This document shows, piece after piece, positions 55,898 through 64,000 of a stretch of DNA of 64,000 bases. Position numbers and translations under genes: made by a program. The stretch's first letter is position 1, and the number at the start of each line of letters is the position of its first letter. The stretch is from contig NZ_FOKF01000006.1 of assembly GCF_900111995.1 (NCBI RefSeq), forward strand, positions 62,001 to 126,000, given 5' to 3'. The stretch is from Collimonas sp. OK607. Lineage in GTDB: Bacteria > Pseudomonadota > Gammaproteobacteria > Burkholderiales > Burkholderiaceae_D. The notes beneath the pieces are model-generated. The model ran no database searches and had not been told where the DNA came from. It saw only the letters and a program-made list of their open reading frames with translations.

Positions 55898-56878
55898 TTA
55901 GGATTTGGCCAGGTCGGATAATTTACGGTTGATGTCGTCCAGCTTGGCTTTCTTGTCTTCCGCGCTCAGGTTGGCATCCGATTCCAGCTTGCCTTTTTGC
56001 TTGAACAGTTCCAGCTGACGGATAGGGGTCAGCTGAGCATCGCTGGACGCTTCAAAACCGCTGTAATTCAGCTTGGCCAGTTGCGCCTTTTCCTGTGCTG
56101 CGTTAGGACCGGTCTTGCCGTAGGTGACGAAGAAATTCTTGACCTTGGCTTTGACGTCTGCCGGCAAGTCTTTACGCCATACCAACGGATCCGCAGCGAT
56201 CAACGGCGATTTCCAGACAATCCGGACTTCCTTGGCAACCGCTGGCTGACGCTCTTCGATCCGGTCCATGGTGTCCGAGGCGAACACGGCTGCATCGATC
56301 TGCTTGTTGGCGATCGCCAGGATATTGGCTTCGTGGTTGGAAGTGCGGATCACTTTAAACGCTGTCTTCGAATCGACATTGTTTTTGGCGAAAATGTAAT
56401 AGCTAGGCACCAGGAAACCGGAAGTCGAGTTCGGATCGCCAATACCGAAGGTCAAACTCTTCGAATTTTTCAAGATGTCTTCGATACTCTTGTTCGGGCT
56501 GTCTTTTTGCACACCGACCAGGCTGTAATAACCAGCGCTGCCATCCGGATTCAGCACATGTGCGAACACTTCGCCGCTGGCGCGGTCGACCGCTTCCATC
56601 GCCGACTTGTTGCCGAACCAGCCCATCTGCACTTTACCGAAGCGCATGCCTTCGATAATGCCGGCGTAGTCGGAAGCGAAGAAGCCGTTGACCTTGATGC
56701 CTGTGCGCTTGCTTAACTCATCCAGCACCGGCTGCCAGTCTTGCGTCAGGTTTTTCGACGATTCGGTCGAAATAATGCCGAAATTCAGTTCTTTGATGTC
56801 GTCGGCATGGGCCACGGAAGCCGTCGCTGCCAGCATTGCCACTGTCATTGCAGCGCCGGAAAATAATTTTGCCAACAT
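55898..56878 (-). CDS. phnD: Phosphonate/phosphite ABC transporter substrate-binding protein PhnD
   Basis: A 326-residue periplasmic binding protein. The signal peptide ends ATASVAHA. The mature start KELNFGIISTESSKNLTQDWQPVLDELS and the FGDPNSTSGFLVPSYY-like stretch (here FGIGDPNSTSGFLVP) form the phosphonate-binding loop. AGGAG lies before the ATG. Ligand could be phosphonate, phosphite or a related oxyanion. Confidence 0.93.
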   Translation of the reverse strand: MLAKLFSGAAMTVAMLAATASVAHADDIKELNFGIISTESSKNLTQDWQPVLDELSKRTGIKVNGFFASDYAGIIEGMRFGKVQMGWFGNKSAMEAVDRASGEVFAHVLNPDGSAGYYSLVGVQKDSPNKSIEDILKNSKSLTFGIGDPNSTSGFLVPSYYIFAKNNVDSKTAFKVIRTSNHEANILAIANKQIDAAVFASDTMDRIEERQPAVAKEVRIVWKSPLIAADPLVWRKDLPADVKAKVKNFFVTYGKTGPNAAQEKAQLAKLNYSGFEASSDAQLTPIRQLELFKQKGKLESDANLSAEDKKAKLDDINRKLSDLAKS

Positions 56879-56975
56879 GATTTGAAACTCCTGAGTGTTA
56901 GGTATGACTGATAGAGATGACGATCGGGGTGACGATAGGAATAAAGTTCAATTACGGAATGTGCAGAATGTGTCT

Positions 56976-57821
56976 TCAGGCCGCGACTGCCAGCGCCGGT
57001 ACGCTATCGAACGGCGTTGGCACTGCTACTGCCGGCCGGGTCAGGCTATTGGAGCCGCCCAGGATGTCTTCTGCTTCACTGCCGTACAACTCGCGCAGCA
57101 TTGGCTCCGTCAAGGCGCTGGACGGGCCGTCGTACACCACACGGCCTTTGTGCAGCGCCACAGTGCGCGGGCAGAAGCGCAAGGCCACATCGACCTGATG
57201 CAGCGACACGATGACCGTGCTGCCATCACGCTGGTTAACGTCGGCCAGCGTTTGCATGACGCGCCGCGCCGATTCCGGATCCAGCGAAGCGATCGGCTCG
57301 TCGGCCAGCACCACGCGCGCCTTCTGCACGATGGTGCGGGCGATTGCAGCCCGTTGCTGCTGGCCGCCGGAGAGTGCGGAAGCACGTTTGTAGGCGTGAT
57401 CGGAAATGCCAACCCGCGCCAACGCTTCCAGGCCCAGTGCTTTCTCTTCAGCGGTGAATATTTTGAAGCAGCTGCGCCAGAGCGGCATGCGTGACAGGCC
57501 GCCAGTCAATACATTGGTCAACACCGGCAAGCGGCCGACCAAATTGAATTGCTGAAATACGAAGCCGACGTTGGCGCGCACCGCACGGATATTGCGATCG
57601 ACGATGCCATCCTTCTGCACCGCATGACCATCGATAGAGATTGTGCCGCCGCTGTTATCTGCAGCCATCAGTCCGGAAATATGTCGTAAAAGAGTCGATT
57701 TCCCAGAGCCGGATGCGCCGATCAACGCCACCATCTCGCCTTGTGCGAAACGCAGACTGACATTGTCCAGGGCGCGGAAACCGCCGCGGAACGTTTTTGA
57801 CAAACCTTTGATTTCAACCAT
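56976..57821 (-). CDS. phnC: Phosphonate ABC transporter ATP-binding protein PhnC
   Basis: An ABC ATPase of about 281 residues. Walker [18 protein letters not shown]-loop [19 protein letters not shown], signature [15 protein letters not shown] and Walker [16 protein letters not shown] are as in PhnC. ATG 57821 ([11 protein letters not shown]) fits the family start; upstream ATGs at 57836 and 57869 are alternatives. First gene of phnC-phnD-phnE, with a Pho-box-like array 51-90 bases upstream. Confidence 0.92.
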   Translation of the reverse strand: MVEIKGLSKTFRGGFRALDNVSLRFAQGEMVALIGASGSGKSTLLRHISGLMAADNSGGTISIDGHAVQKDGIVDRNIRAVRANVGFVFQQFNLVGRLPVLTNVLTGGLSRMPLWRSCFKIFTAEEKALGLEALARVGISDHAYKRASALSGGQQQRAAIARTIVQKARVVLADEPIASLDPESARRVMQTLADVNQRDGSTVIVSLHQVDVALRFCPRTVALHKGRVVYDGPSSALTEPMLRELYGSEAEDILGGSNSLTRPAVAVPTPFDSVPALAVAA

Positions 57822-57871
57822 GATATTTACCGCCATTGCGCTTTTGAATGGCCGAAGTATTGCGGTCAAAT

Positions 57872-57911
57872 ATGTCAGGCGTATGAAGTTTCTGTGACCA
57901 TTCGGTTACAA
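57872..57911 (-). promoter_or_regulatory. Pho-box-like array upstream of phnCDE
   Basis: On the minus strand four 7-base units spaced exactly 11 bases apart resemble the PhoB half-site CTGTCAT: TTGTAAC, TGGTCAC, ACTTCAT and CTGACAT (5, 5, 4 and 6 matches of 7, allowing C for the last T). The 11-base phase and the phosphonate operon downstream support a phosphate-starvation promoter. Judged by eye. Confidence 0.6.
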
Positions 57912-58084
57912 CAAACCAAGTCGAACATCTTCGGCAAGCGTATTCAAGCCCGCTTTTTTACAAGCGACTACTAATTCTGCAAAGGGATGTGTTTTGAATA
58001 ACTACGGGAGACGATCGGACCGACTGTACCGGGAAACGCACCGCCATCACTGGCATGTGGCTGGATTGATAACGCCCGTGCGAT

Positions 58085-59206
58085 CTAACGCTGGACGATG
58101 ATTGGCGTAGCGCTGGTGCGTTGCCGGATCTGTTGCAGGACGCTGTCGGCGTCGACCCGGCTGGTGTATGGGCCGGCATATAAACGATACAAGCCATTCA
58201 CCGCAATGCTGTCGAGCGAAGTGACCAGCCCCGACAACTCCTGCATCAGGCGGGCGCGGGCGCCGTCGGCATTGGCTTGCTGCGAATATGCCCCGAACTG
58301 CAGGTAAAACCCGGCGGCCAGCGAATTGCTGTTGTCGGTAGCCGAGCTTGCGCTTGGTGTCTGCACTTGCGGCTCTGGACTGATCAGCAGCGGTTGTGCA
58401 GTCGACACCGGCATCTCGACCGCTTCGGTAGTCACTGTGGCGGCGGCCGTGGTGTCCCTGGGCGGCTCGCTCTTGGTCGGTGTCGGTACCGGCGACGTCG
58501 CTGCCTGCGATGCCGGCGCGTTGCCGCGCTGTTTATTAATAGCGGCAATATCCGCCGGCAGCAAACGCTCCACCTCCAGCTGACTGCTGCCGCTGCCGAG
58601 ATAGCCCAGTTTCAGGGCTGCGGTATAAGACAGGTCGATGATACGGCTCGAGTGGAACGGCCCGCGGTCATTGACCCGCACAATCACCTGCGCGCCAGTC
58701 TTCAGATTGGTCACCCGGGCATAGGACGGGATCGGCAACGTTGGATGCGCGGCTGTCATCTTGTACATATCGTACAGTTCGCCGGAAGACGTCTTTTGCT
58801 TATGGAATTTCTTGCCATACCAGCTGCCGACGCCTCGTTGCTTGAACGGCTGGTCGTCTGTCATCGGGGTGTAAGTCTTGCCAAACACGACATACGGCTT
58901 GTTGCCTGTGCGCGAGTAGGGTTCAACTACGGGAATCGCATCCGGCGTATCTAGCAGCCCTTCAGGCGTGGCATCGCCCGGGCCGTCATCCTTGTAGTAA
59001 CCGCCGCGCCCGGAGCCTGCCGGTGGCAGCGCGGGAACGTTACGGCCGGCAGTTTTGCCGGCGGAGCCTGACTGGACCGGCGCCGACGGCGTCGAAGATG
59101 TTTGTGGCGAGGTGCCGCAGCCGGCCAGAATCAGCGACAGCAGCAAGGCACCGGAATATGTAACAACGTTGTAGCAGCGGAGTTTACCGCTTTGCTTGCC
59201 TACCAT
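58085..59206 (-). CDS. rlpA: RlpA-type septal ring lytic transglycosylase, lipoprotein with SPOR domain
   Basis: A 373-residue lipoprotein (lipobox LAGC near 30). The double-psi beta-barrel domain is GVGSWYGKKFHKQKTSSGELYDMYKMTAAHPTLP and following, spanning about 125-210, with the Glu, Asp and His of known RlpA enzymes. A Pro/Thr-rich linker leads to a C-terminal SPOR domain (about 298-373; FYLQFGAYSQQANAD), which binds denuded septal glycan. AGGAG lies before the ATG. Last of the mreC-mreD-mrdA-rodA-rlpA run. Confidence 0.93.
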   Translation of the reverse strand: MVGKQSGKLRCYNVVTYSGALLLSLILAGCGTSPQTSSTPSAPVQSGSAGKTAGRNVPALPPAGSGRGGYYKDDGPGDATPEGLLDTPDAIPVVEPYSRTGNKPYVVFGKTYTPMTDDQPFKQRGVGSWYGKKFHKQKTSSGELYDMYKMTAAHPTLPIPSYARVTNLKTGAQVIVRVNDRGPFHSSRIIDLSYTAALKLGYLGSGSSQLEVERLLPADIAAINKQRGNAPASQAATSPVPTPTKSEPPRDTTAAATVTTEAVEMPVSTAQPLLISPEPQVQTPSASSATDNSNSLAAGFYLQFGAYSQQANADGARARLMQELSGLVTSLDSIAVNGLYRLYAGPYTSRVDADSVLQQIRQRTSATPIIVQR

Positions 59207-59282
59207 GCACTCTCCTGATGGTGTCTGGACAAAAATAATTGCATGGATGGACCCGGCTTTTGCCGTACAAGTTCAACCATGC

Positions 59283-60395
59283 TCAGGTTTGTATCAATTT
59301 GCGATGGCGCTGGATGCTCATCAATATGCCGGCGCCCAACCCCAGGGTGACCAGCGCGGTGCCGCCATAACTCATGAATGGCAAAGGTACGCCAACTACC
59401 GGCAAAATGCCACTGACCATACCCATATTGACAAATGCATAAGTAAAGAAGATCAATGTGATGGACCCGGCGAGCAGGCGCGTGAACATGGTGGGTGCAT
59501 TGACCGCGATCATCATGCCGCGGCCGATCAGCAACATGTACAGGAACAGCAGGACGCCGTTGCCGATCATGCCGAACTCTTCGGAAAATACCGCAAAAAT
59601 AAAGTCGGTAGTGCGTTCCGGAATAAATTCCAGATGCGCTTGCGTGCCCTTCAGCCAGCCTTTGCCAAAAATCCCGCCGGAGCCGACCGCAATGGTCGAC
59701 TGGATGATATGGAAGCCTTTGCCAAGCGGATCCGAAGTGGGATCGATCAGCATCATCACGCGTTGCCGCTGATAGTCGTGCAGCACCGACCACAGCACCG
59801 GCAGGCTGGCTGCAGCGGCGACTGCCAGGCCGATCAGGATGCGCCACGACAAGCCGGCCAGGAAGATCACGTAGAATCCTGCCGCCAGCACCAGGGTGCC
59901 TGTGCCCAGGTCCGGTTGCCTGATGATCAAGCCGACCGGCAATGCCAGCAGCAATGCCGCCACCACGTAATCACGCCAGGTGATCATGCCTTCGCGCTTC
60001 TGGAAATACCAGGCTAGCATCAATGGCATCGCGATTTTCATGATTTCCGAAGGCTGGATGACCATGCCGATATTGATCCAGCGGCGCGAACCTTTTTTTA
60101 CTATCCCGAACACCGCCACCGCAATCAGCAGCGACACGCCCAGTGCATAGGCCGGTATCGCAAACCGCATCAGGGTCTGCGGCGGAATATTGGCGGCAAT
60201 CCACATGATGACGAACGCCACCAGGATATTGCGCAACTGGTCTTCTACTCTTCCCGGGAAATCGATTCCGGCTGAATACAAGGTGACAATGCCTACTGAC
60301 AATATCAGAAACATAATCAGCGACAAGGCGCCGTCAAACACCGCAATATGCGATTTGATATTTTGCCAGACGGTATGTTTATCGGTCAGATTCAT
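59283..60395 (-). CDS. rodA: Rod-shape-determining glycosyltransferase RodA
   Basis: A 370-residue SEDS protein with about ten membrane helices, the peptidoglycan polymerase of the elongasome that works with PBP2. Characteristic runs are PSEIMKIAMPLMLAWYF, LIIRQPDLGTGTLVLAAG, EFIPERTTDFIFAVFSEEFG and PLPFMSYGGTALVTLGLGAG. It begins 8 bases after the mrdA stop, and the 76-base gap to rlpA holds no gene. Confidence 0.95.
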   Translation of the reverse strand: MNLTDKHTVWQNIKSHIAVFDGALSLIMFLILSVGIVTLYSAGIDFPGRVEDQLRNILVAFVIMWIAANIPPQTLMRFAIPAYALGVSLLIAVAVFGIVKKGSRRWINIGMVIQPSEIMKIAMPLMLAWYFQKREGMITWRDYVVAALLLALPVGLIIRQPDLGTGTLVLAAGFYVIFLAGLSWRILIGLAVAAAASLPVLWSVLHDYQRQRVMMLIDPTSDPLGKGFHIIQSTIAVGSGGIFGKGWLKGTQAHLEFIPERTTDFIFAVFSEEFGMIGNGVLLFLYMLLIGRGMMIAVNAPTMFTRLLAGSITLIFFTYAFVNMGMVSGILPVVGVPLPFMSYGGTALVTLGLGAGILMSIQRHRKLIQT

Positions 60396-60403
60396 GGTTC
60401 CAA

Positions 60404-62416
60404 TTACTCGCGATTACCTGGGGTTTCTTCGCCTGGTTTATAGGCGTCTTCAGTACCCTCGGCGGGTTTGGCCTGGTTGTCACGCTGTGCCGGCGCGGTA
60501 TCGTCTTCTACCGACACCGGTGCTGTCGCTGGTGCCGCCGGCGACGCTGCCTTGCCGCTATCCCCCGGACGTTTGCCTAGCAAATAGAAATCCAGTGCCT
60601 TGCGCGCGATCGGCGCCGCCGCCGCCGCGCCGAAGCCGCCGTTTTCAACAATCACTGCAATCGCGATGCGCGGCTTGTCGGCAGGTGCGAACGCGGTATA
60701 CCAGGCATTGTCCGCCAAGCGTGTGTTATTGTGCCTTTTGTCGTATTTCTCGCCTTGTTTGATACCTAAGACCTGGGCTGTTCCGGTCTTGCCGCCCGAT
60801 TCATAACCGGCGCCGGCAAATATTGCTCTCCCGGTACCTTCGTGCGTTACACCCACCATCGCCTTCTTGATGAAATCGATATTTTCCTGCTTCAGCGGAA
60901 TCCGGTAACTTTCCTTCGGCACGGTTTCCGTTCGGGTGCGCGTTGTGCCATCTTCGATGATCTTCACCAGATGCGGTTTCATCACCACCCCATCGTTAAC
61001 CAGGGTCGCTACCGCATGCGCCATCTGCAGCGGCGTGAAAGCATTGAAGCCTTGGCCGATTCCAAGTGAAATCGTATCGCCTCCGACCCACTTCTGCGCT
61101 GCCACCCGTTTGTAGTATTTACGCTTCCAGTCAGTCGACGGCAATATTCCGCGCTGCTCGTGCTCCAGGTCGATGCCGGTCAACTGGCCGAAACCGAACG
61201 GTTTCATGAAATCGTGGATGGTGTCGGGGCCCAGGTCGTTGGCCAGCATGTAGTAATAGGTATCGCAAGATTCAACGATAGACTTGTACATGTCTACCCG
61301 TCCGTGGCCGCCTACCTTGTCGTCGCGGAACTGGTGCCCGCCCAACATGAAATAGCCGATATCGTTGATAGCGAAAGAAGTGGTGCGTTTACCCAGTTCC
61401 AGCGCTGCCAGCGCCATGAACGGCTTGTAGGTCGACCCCGGCGCATAAGTGCCGCTCATCGGGCGATTGATCAACGGGTGATCGGGCGAATTATTCAGCT
61501 CGTCCCAGCTTTGCTGATCGATGCCTTCGACAAACAGATTCGGGTCGAACGACGGCTGCGAGACATACGCCAGCACGTCGCCGGTGGACGGCTCGATCGC
61601 TACCAGGGCGCCGCGGCGATCGCCGAATGCTTCCTCTGCCACCTTCTGCAGTTCGATATCGATCGACAAGATCAGGTTGTTGCCCGGTATCGCAGAAACG
61701 TGCGACATGTTGCGCACTGCGCGCCCGCTGGCGGCGATTTCGATTTCTTCGTAACCGGTGGTGCCGTGCAACTGCTGCTCGTAACTCTTTTCCAGGCCAT
61801 CCTTGCCGATATAGCTGGTGCCTTTATAGTTCGCGGCGTCATCGCTATCCTCGATCCGATCGGCATCCTTCTGGTTGATGCGGCCGATATAGCCGATAAC
61901 ATGGGCCGCCACCTGGCCCAGCGGATATTGACGGAACAAGCGCGCCTGCACATCGATCCCCGGGAAGCGATAACGCTGCGCGGTGAAGCGCGCCACTTCT
62001 TCGTCGCTCAGACGGGTGCGGATCGGCAGGCTGGCAAAACTCTTGGAATCTTCCAGCAACTTCTTGAAGCGACGCCGGTCTTTCGGTGTAATGCTGACGA
62101 TCTGCGCCAGATCGTCAATCACGCTTTCGAGATCGCCCTTGATTTTGGAACGGGTGATTTCCAGTGTGTAGGCGGAATAATTACGCGCCAGGACGACGCC
62201 GTTGCGGTCCATGATCAGGCCGCGGTTCGGCACTACCGGCACCAGCGAAATCCGGTTGTCCTCGGCTTGCGCCGCGTAGGCATCGTGGCGTATTACTTGC
62301 AACCAGACAAAGCGTGCGCCCAGCAGGCCGAAACAGATCAGCACGAAAACCACGGCCGCCGAGATCCGCAACCGGAAATTTCGTAGTTCGCGCTCGGTAT
62401 TTTTAAATTCGGTCAT
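60404..62416 (-). CDS. mrdA: Penicillin-binding protein 2 (MrdA)
   Basis: A 670-residue class B PBP, the transpeptidase of cell elongation. An N-terminal membrane helix (about 20-40) anchors it. The pedestal domain contains RGLIMDRNGVVLARN. The transpeptidase motifs are STYK (in GTYAPGSTYKPFMAL, near 325), SCD (SCDTYYYMLAND) and KTG (GGKTGTAQVLG). The C-terminus is a low-complexity Pro/Ala tail. Operon partner of rodA; 75 bases separate it from mreD. Confidence 0.95.
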   Translation of the reverse strand: MTEFKNTERELRNFRLRISAAVVFVLICFGLLGARFVWLQVIRHDAYAAQAEDNRISLVPVVPNRGLIMDRNGVVLARNYSAYTLEITRSKIKGDLESVIDDLAQIVSITPKDRRRFKKLLEDSKSFASLPIRTRLSDEEVARFTAQRYRFPGIDVQARLFRQYPLGQVAAHVIGYIGRINQKDADRIEDSDDAANYKGTSYIGKDGLEKSYEQQLHGTTGYEEIEIAASGRAVRNMSHVSAIPGNNLILSIDIELQKVAEEAFGDRRGALVAIEPSTGDVLAYVSQPSFDPNLFVEGIDQQSWDELNNSPDHPLINRPMSGTYAPGSTYKPFMALAALELGKRTTSFAINDIGYFMLGGHQFRDDKVGGHGRVDMYKSIVESCDTYYYMLANDLGPDTIHDFMKPFGFGQLTGIDLEHEQRGILPSTDWKRKYYKRVAAQKWVGGDTISLGIGQGFNAFTPLQMAHAVATLVNDGVVMKPHLVKIIEDGTTRTRTETVPKESYRIPLKQENIDFIKKAMVGVTHEGTGRAIFAGAGYESGGKTGTAQVLGIKQGEKYDKRHNNTRLADNAWYTAFAPADKPRIAIAVIVENGGFGAAAAAPIARKALDFYLLGKRPGDSGKAASPAAPATAPVSVEDDTAPAQRDNQAKPAEGTEDAYKPGEETPGNRE

Positions 62417-62491
62417 GGGTAAACTAAGGCTAAAGCTGACATCGGAGTTGCGATTAGCAACACTGGCAACATCGGCCGCCGGCGATGAATA

Positions 62492-63004
62492 TCAAATTGG
62501 GCGATTGTCATCGCGGTCGACCGCACGGCGTTGCGGCGCCAGCAACAGCCACACTACTAACGGCCACAATGCTACGCAGACAAAGCTCTCGGAAAAATAC
62601 AGCCAGCCGGGGAACTTGCCGCTGACGGACATGCGGATGATCAACTGTATCAACTGTGTCAACAACATCAAAGGCAGCACGTGCAAAGCCTGGACGCCCA
62701 CCGAGAACCACAGCACGCGGCGATGGATCATGATCGCAAAGTACGATAACAGAGTATAGGCCAGCGCGTTCTGACCAAGTAAGGTGGCTTCGTGCACATC
62801 CATCAGCAAGCCCATGCAAAAGGCAATGCCGATGCCGATCTTGCGCGGTTGGTGAATGCTCCAGAACACCAGCACCAGCGCGACGAAATCCGGCACGCCC
62901 GGCCACTGCCCCCACGGCAACAAGTTGAGCAGGAACGCCAACAGCAATGTCATCGCAATGAACAATGGATTGGCCGGCAACAGGATGTAATGAGGACGCA
63001 TCAT
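62492..63004 (-). CDS. mreD: Rod shape-determining protein MreD
   Basis: A 170-residue inner-membrane protein with about five helices, part of the elongation complex with MreB and MreC. VLVFWSIHQPRKIGIGIAFCMGLLMDVHEATLLG is split across the typical MreD central region (about 44-78). ATG 63004 overlaps the mreC stop by four bases (ATGA). Confidence 0.93.
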   Translation of the reverse strand: MMRPHYILLPANPLFIAMTLLLAFLLNLLPWGQWPGVPDFVALVLVFWSIHQPRKIGIGIAFCMGLLMDVHEATLLGQNALAYTLLSYFAIMIHRRVLWFSVGVQALHVLPLMLLTQLIQLIIRMSVSGKFPGWLYFSESFVCVALWPLVVWLLLAPQRRAVDRDDNRPI

Positions 63005-64000
63005 CGGACACCTGCTCCTTGCGGATTCTTGCGGGCGCCGTCGGGGTTATTGTCTTTCACTGCTTCTTTCGCCGCTTCTCTGGTTTTGTCACGCGTGCTT
63101 TCGGTCAGACGGCGTTTGCTGAGTATGTCGGCTTTACTGTCAGGGACCGCCGCTTCGTCGTCCGGCCGCGCGATCGGGCTCGGATCGACCAGCAGGATCA
63201 GCAACTGGGTGTGCCTGTCGATGCCGGCGATCGGCTCACAAACGATATGGGCGAATGCATCGGTCGATTTCGATTCGACCTGCACTACCTTGGCTACCGA
63301 CAAGCCGGCCGGATAAACGCCGTCGATACCGGATGTCACCAACACGTCGCCCTTCTTGATATCGGCATTGAACGACACAAAGCGCAAATCCAGGTAACCG
63401 GACTGGCCGCGGCCGTAGGCAACGCTACGCAAACCGTTGCGCAGCACCTGCACCGGGATCGCCTGATCCTTGTCGGTCAGCAGCGTCACCTCGGAGGTAA
63501 ACGGGAAGACGCGCGTCACCTGGCCAACGATGCCGGTATCGTCGATCACCGGCTGGCCGGTGGCGACACCATGCCGTGAACCGCGGTTCAAGATCACCTT
63601 GCGAGCGAACTGATCGCGTGCGTCGTACAGGATTTCGCTCATCAGGGACTTCACCGGCACACGCTGCTCGGCTCCCAGCAAGTTGCGTAGTTGCGCATTT
63701 TCAGCGGCCAGCAGTTGCGCCTGTTGCAATTGCTGGGCGCGCTCGCCTTGCTGGCTACGCAGAGCCTGATTTTCTTTTTCCACCGTCGACAGCGAAGAAA
63801 AATAATCGATCACGCTATTGGCAGCGTTACGCGGCATCAAAGCCACCATCTGCAACGGATAGAGCGCGGTGCCGGCGGTCTGGCGCAGCAACAGCAAAGC
63901 ATGTATGCGTGAATCGGCAATCAGCAGCGCCAGCGCCAACAGCGTGCATATTACCGCCTTGGCGCGAGCTGAAGCACCTTGCTTGAAGAGGGGTGGTGGA
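63001..64000 (-). CDS. mreC: Rod shape-determining protein MreC (N-terminal end outside window)
   Basis: The frame is open to the right edge (PPPLFKQGASARAKAV is visible), so the start lies beyond the window by a few codons. A membrane helix (about 15-35 of the visible part) precedes a coiled coil (ENQALRSQQGERAQQLQQAQ and on), then two beta domains with GSRHGVATGQPVIDDTGIVG and GDVLVTSGIDGVYPAGLSVA. The C-terminus has a long charged extension. It organises the elongasome and contacts PBP2. mreB is expected just upstream, outside the window. Confidence 0.95.
   Translation of the reverse strand, partial: PPPLFKQGASARAKAVICTLLALALLIADSRIHALLLLRQTAGTALYPLQMVALMPRNAANSVIDYFSSLSTVEKENQALRSQQGERAQQLQQAQLLAAENAQLRNLLGAEQRVPVKSLMSEILYDARDQFARKVILNRGSRHGVATGQPVIDDTGIVGQVTRVFPFTSEVTLLTDKDQAIPVQVLRNGLRSVAYGRGQSGYLDLRFVSFNADIKKGDVLVTSGIDGVYPAGLSVAKVVQVESKSTDAFAHIVCEPIAGIDRHTQLLILLVDPSPIARPDDEAAVPDSKADILSKRRLTESTRDKTREAAKEAVKDNNPDGARKNPQGAGVR

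Noticed and set aside
61160-62386. A 408-codon open frame antisense to mrdA
   Set aside because: Complete overlap with an unambiguous PBP2 gene with all catalytic motifs; no recognisable domain on the other strand.

Overview
The window looks like chromosome of a betaproteobacterium of the order Burkholderiales, most likely family Oxalobacteraceae (Collimonas, Herbaspirillum or Janthinobacterium relatives). Reasons: moderately GC-rich coding DNA; a phasin gene; the order lysM-dprA-smg-topB next to a divergent def-fmt pair; slmA beside a HAD pyrimidine-nucleotidase-like gene; DUF3717; and the rod-shape cluster mreC-mreD-mrdA-rodA-rlpA. The genus is an inference from family resemblance only. I see no rRNA, tRNA, CRISPR array, prophage or insertion sequence.

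Layout. 1-5.1 kb: the end of an S41 processing protease, moeB, a Tat-type PhoD-like phosphodiesterase lipoprotein, and a type II lumazine synthase (RibH2) under a textbook FMN riboswitch. 5.1-10 kb: a branched-chain amino-acid/amide ABC transporter (livK-livH-livMG fusion-livF). 10-16.6 kb: slmA, a HAD hydrolase, a TraB/GumN-type protein, an MnmC whose methyltransferase half looks degenerate, a palindromic repeat, a small YXWGXW protein and an FAD oxidoreductase. 16.6-18.5 kb: a StbDE-type toxin-antitoxin pair, a winged-helix regulator and a standalone MASE1-like membrane protein.

18.7-26.1 kb is the most interesting region. exbD, tonB, a TonB-dependent receptor, exbB, a lipoprotein 5'-nucleotidase and a secreted two-HKD phospholipase-D-family enzyme lie on one strand. 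The PLD protein resembles the PLD3/PLD4/poxvirus K4 branch, known for nucleic-acid exonucleases, so the locus may be a self-contained system for scavenging extracellular nucleic acids or nucleotides. This function is inferred, not shown.

26.1-31.2 kb: DODA-type dioxygenase and DoxX divergent from a LysR regulator, a phasin, an M15 peptidase and a patatin. 31.2-35.4 kb: ferric-iron ABC transporter genes split over both strands, with a Fur-like site and an unlisted 27-residue membrane ORF. 35.5-38.1 kb: an outer-membrane barrel, a B12-type radical SAM protein and DUF3717. 38.2-44.5 kb: ribose operon rbsBACRKD with a perfect LacI-type palindromic operator and two intercistronic hairpin repeats. 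44.6-54.9 kb: aminotransferase, topoisomerase III, smg, dprA (no usable start codon at its conserved N-terminus), LysM protein, def, fmt, a sugar-phosphate mutarotase and a PhnO-like acetyltransferase. 55-57.9 kb: phosphonate transporter phnCDE behind a Pho-box-like array. 58-64 kb: the cell-elongation cluster rlpA, rodA, mrdA, mreD, mreC, the last cut by the window edge.

Phosphorus acquisition recurs: PhoD, 5'-nucleotidase, PLD enzyme, phnCDE with Pho box and a PhnO-like acetyltransferase.
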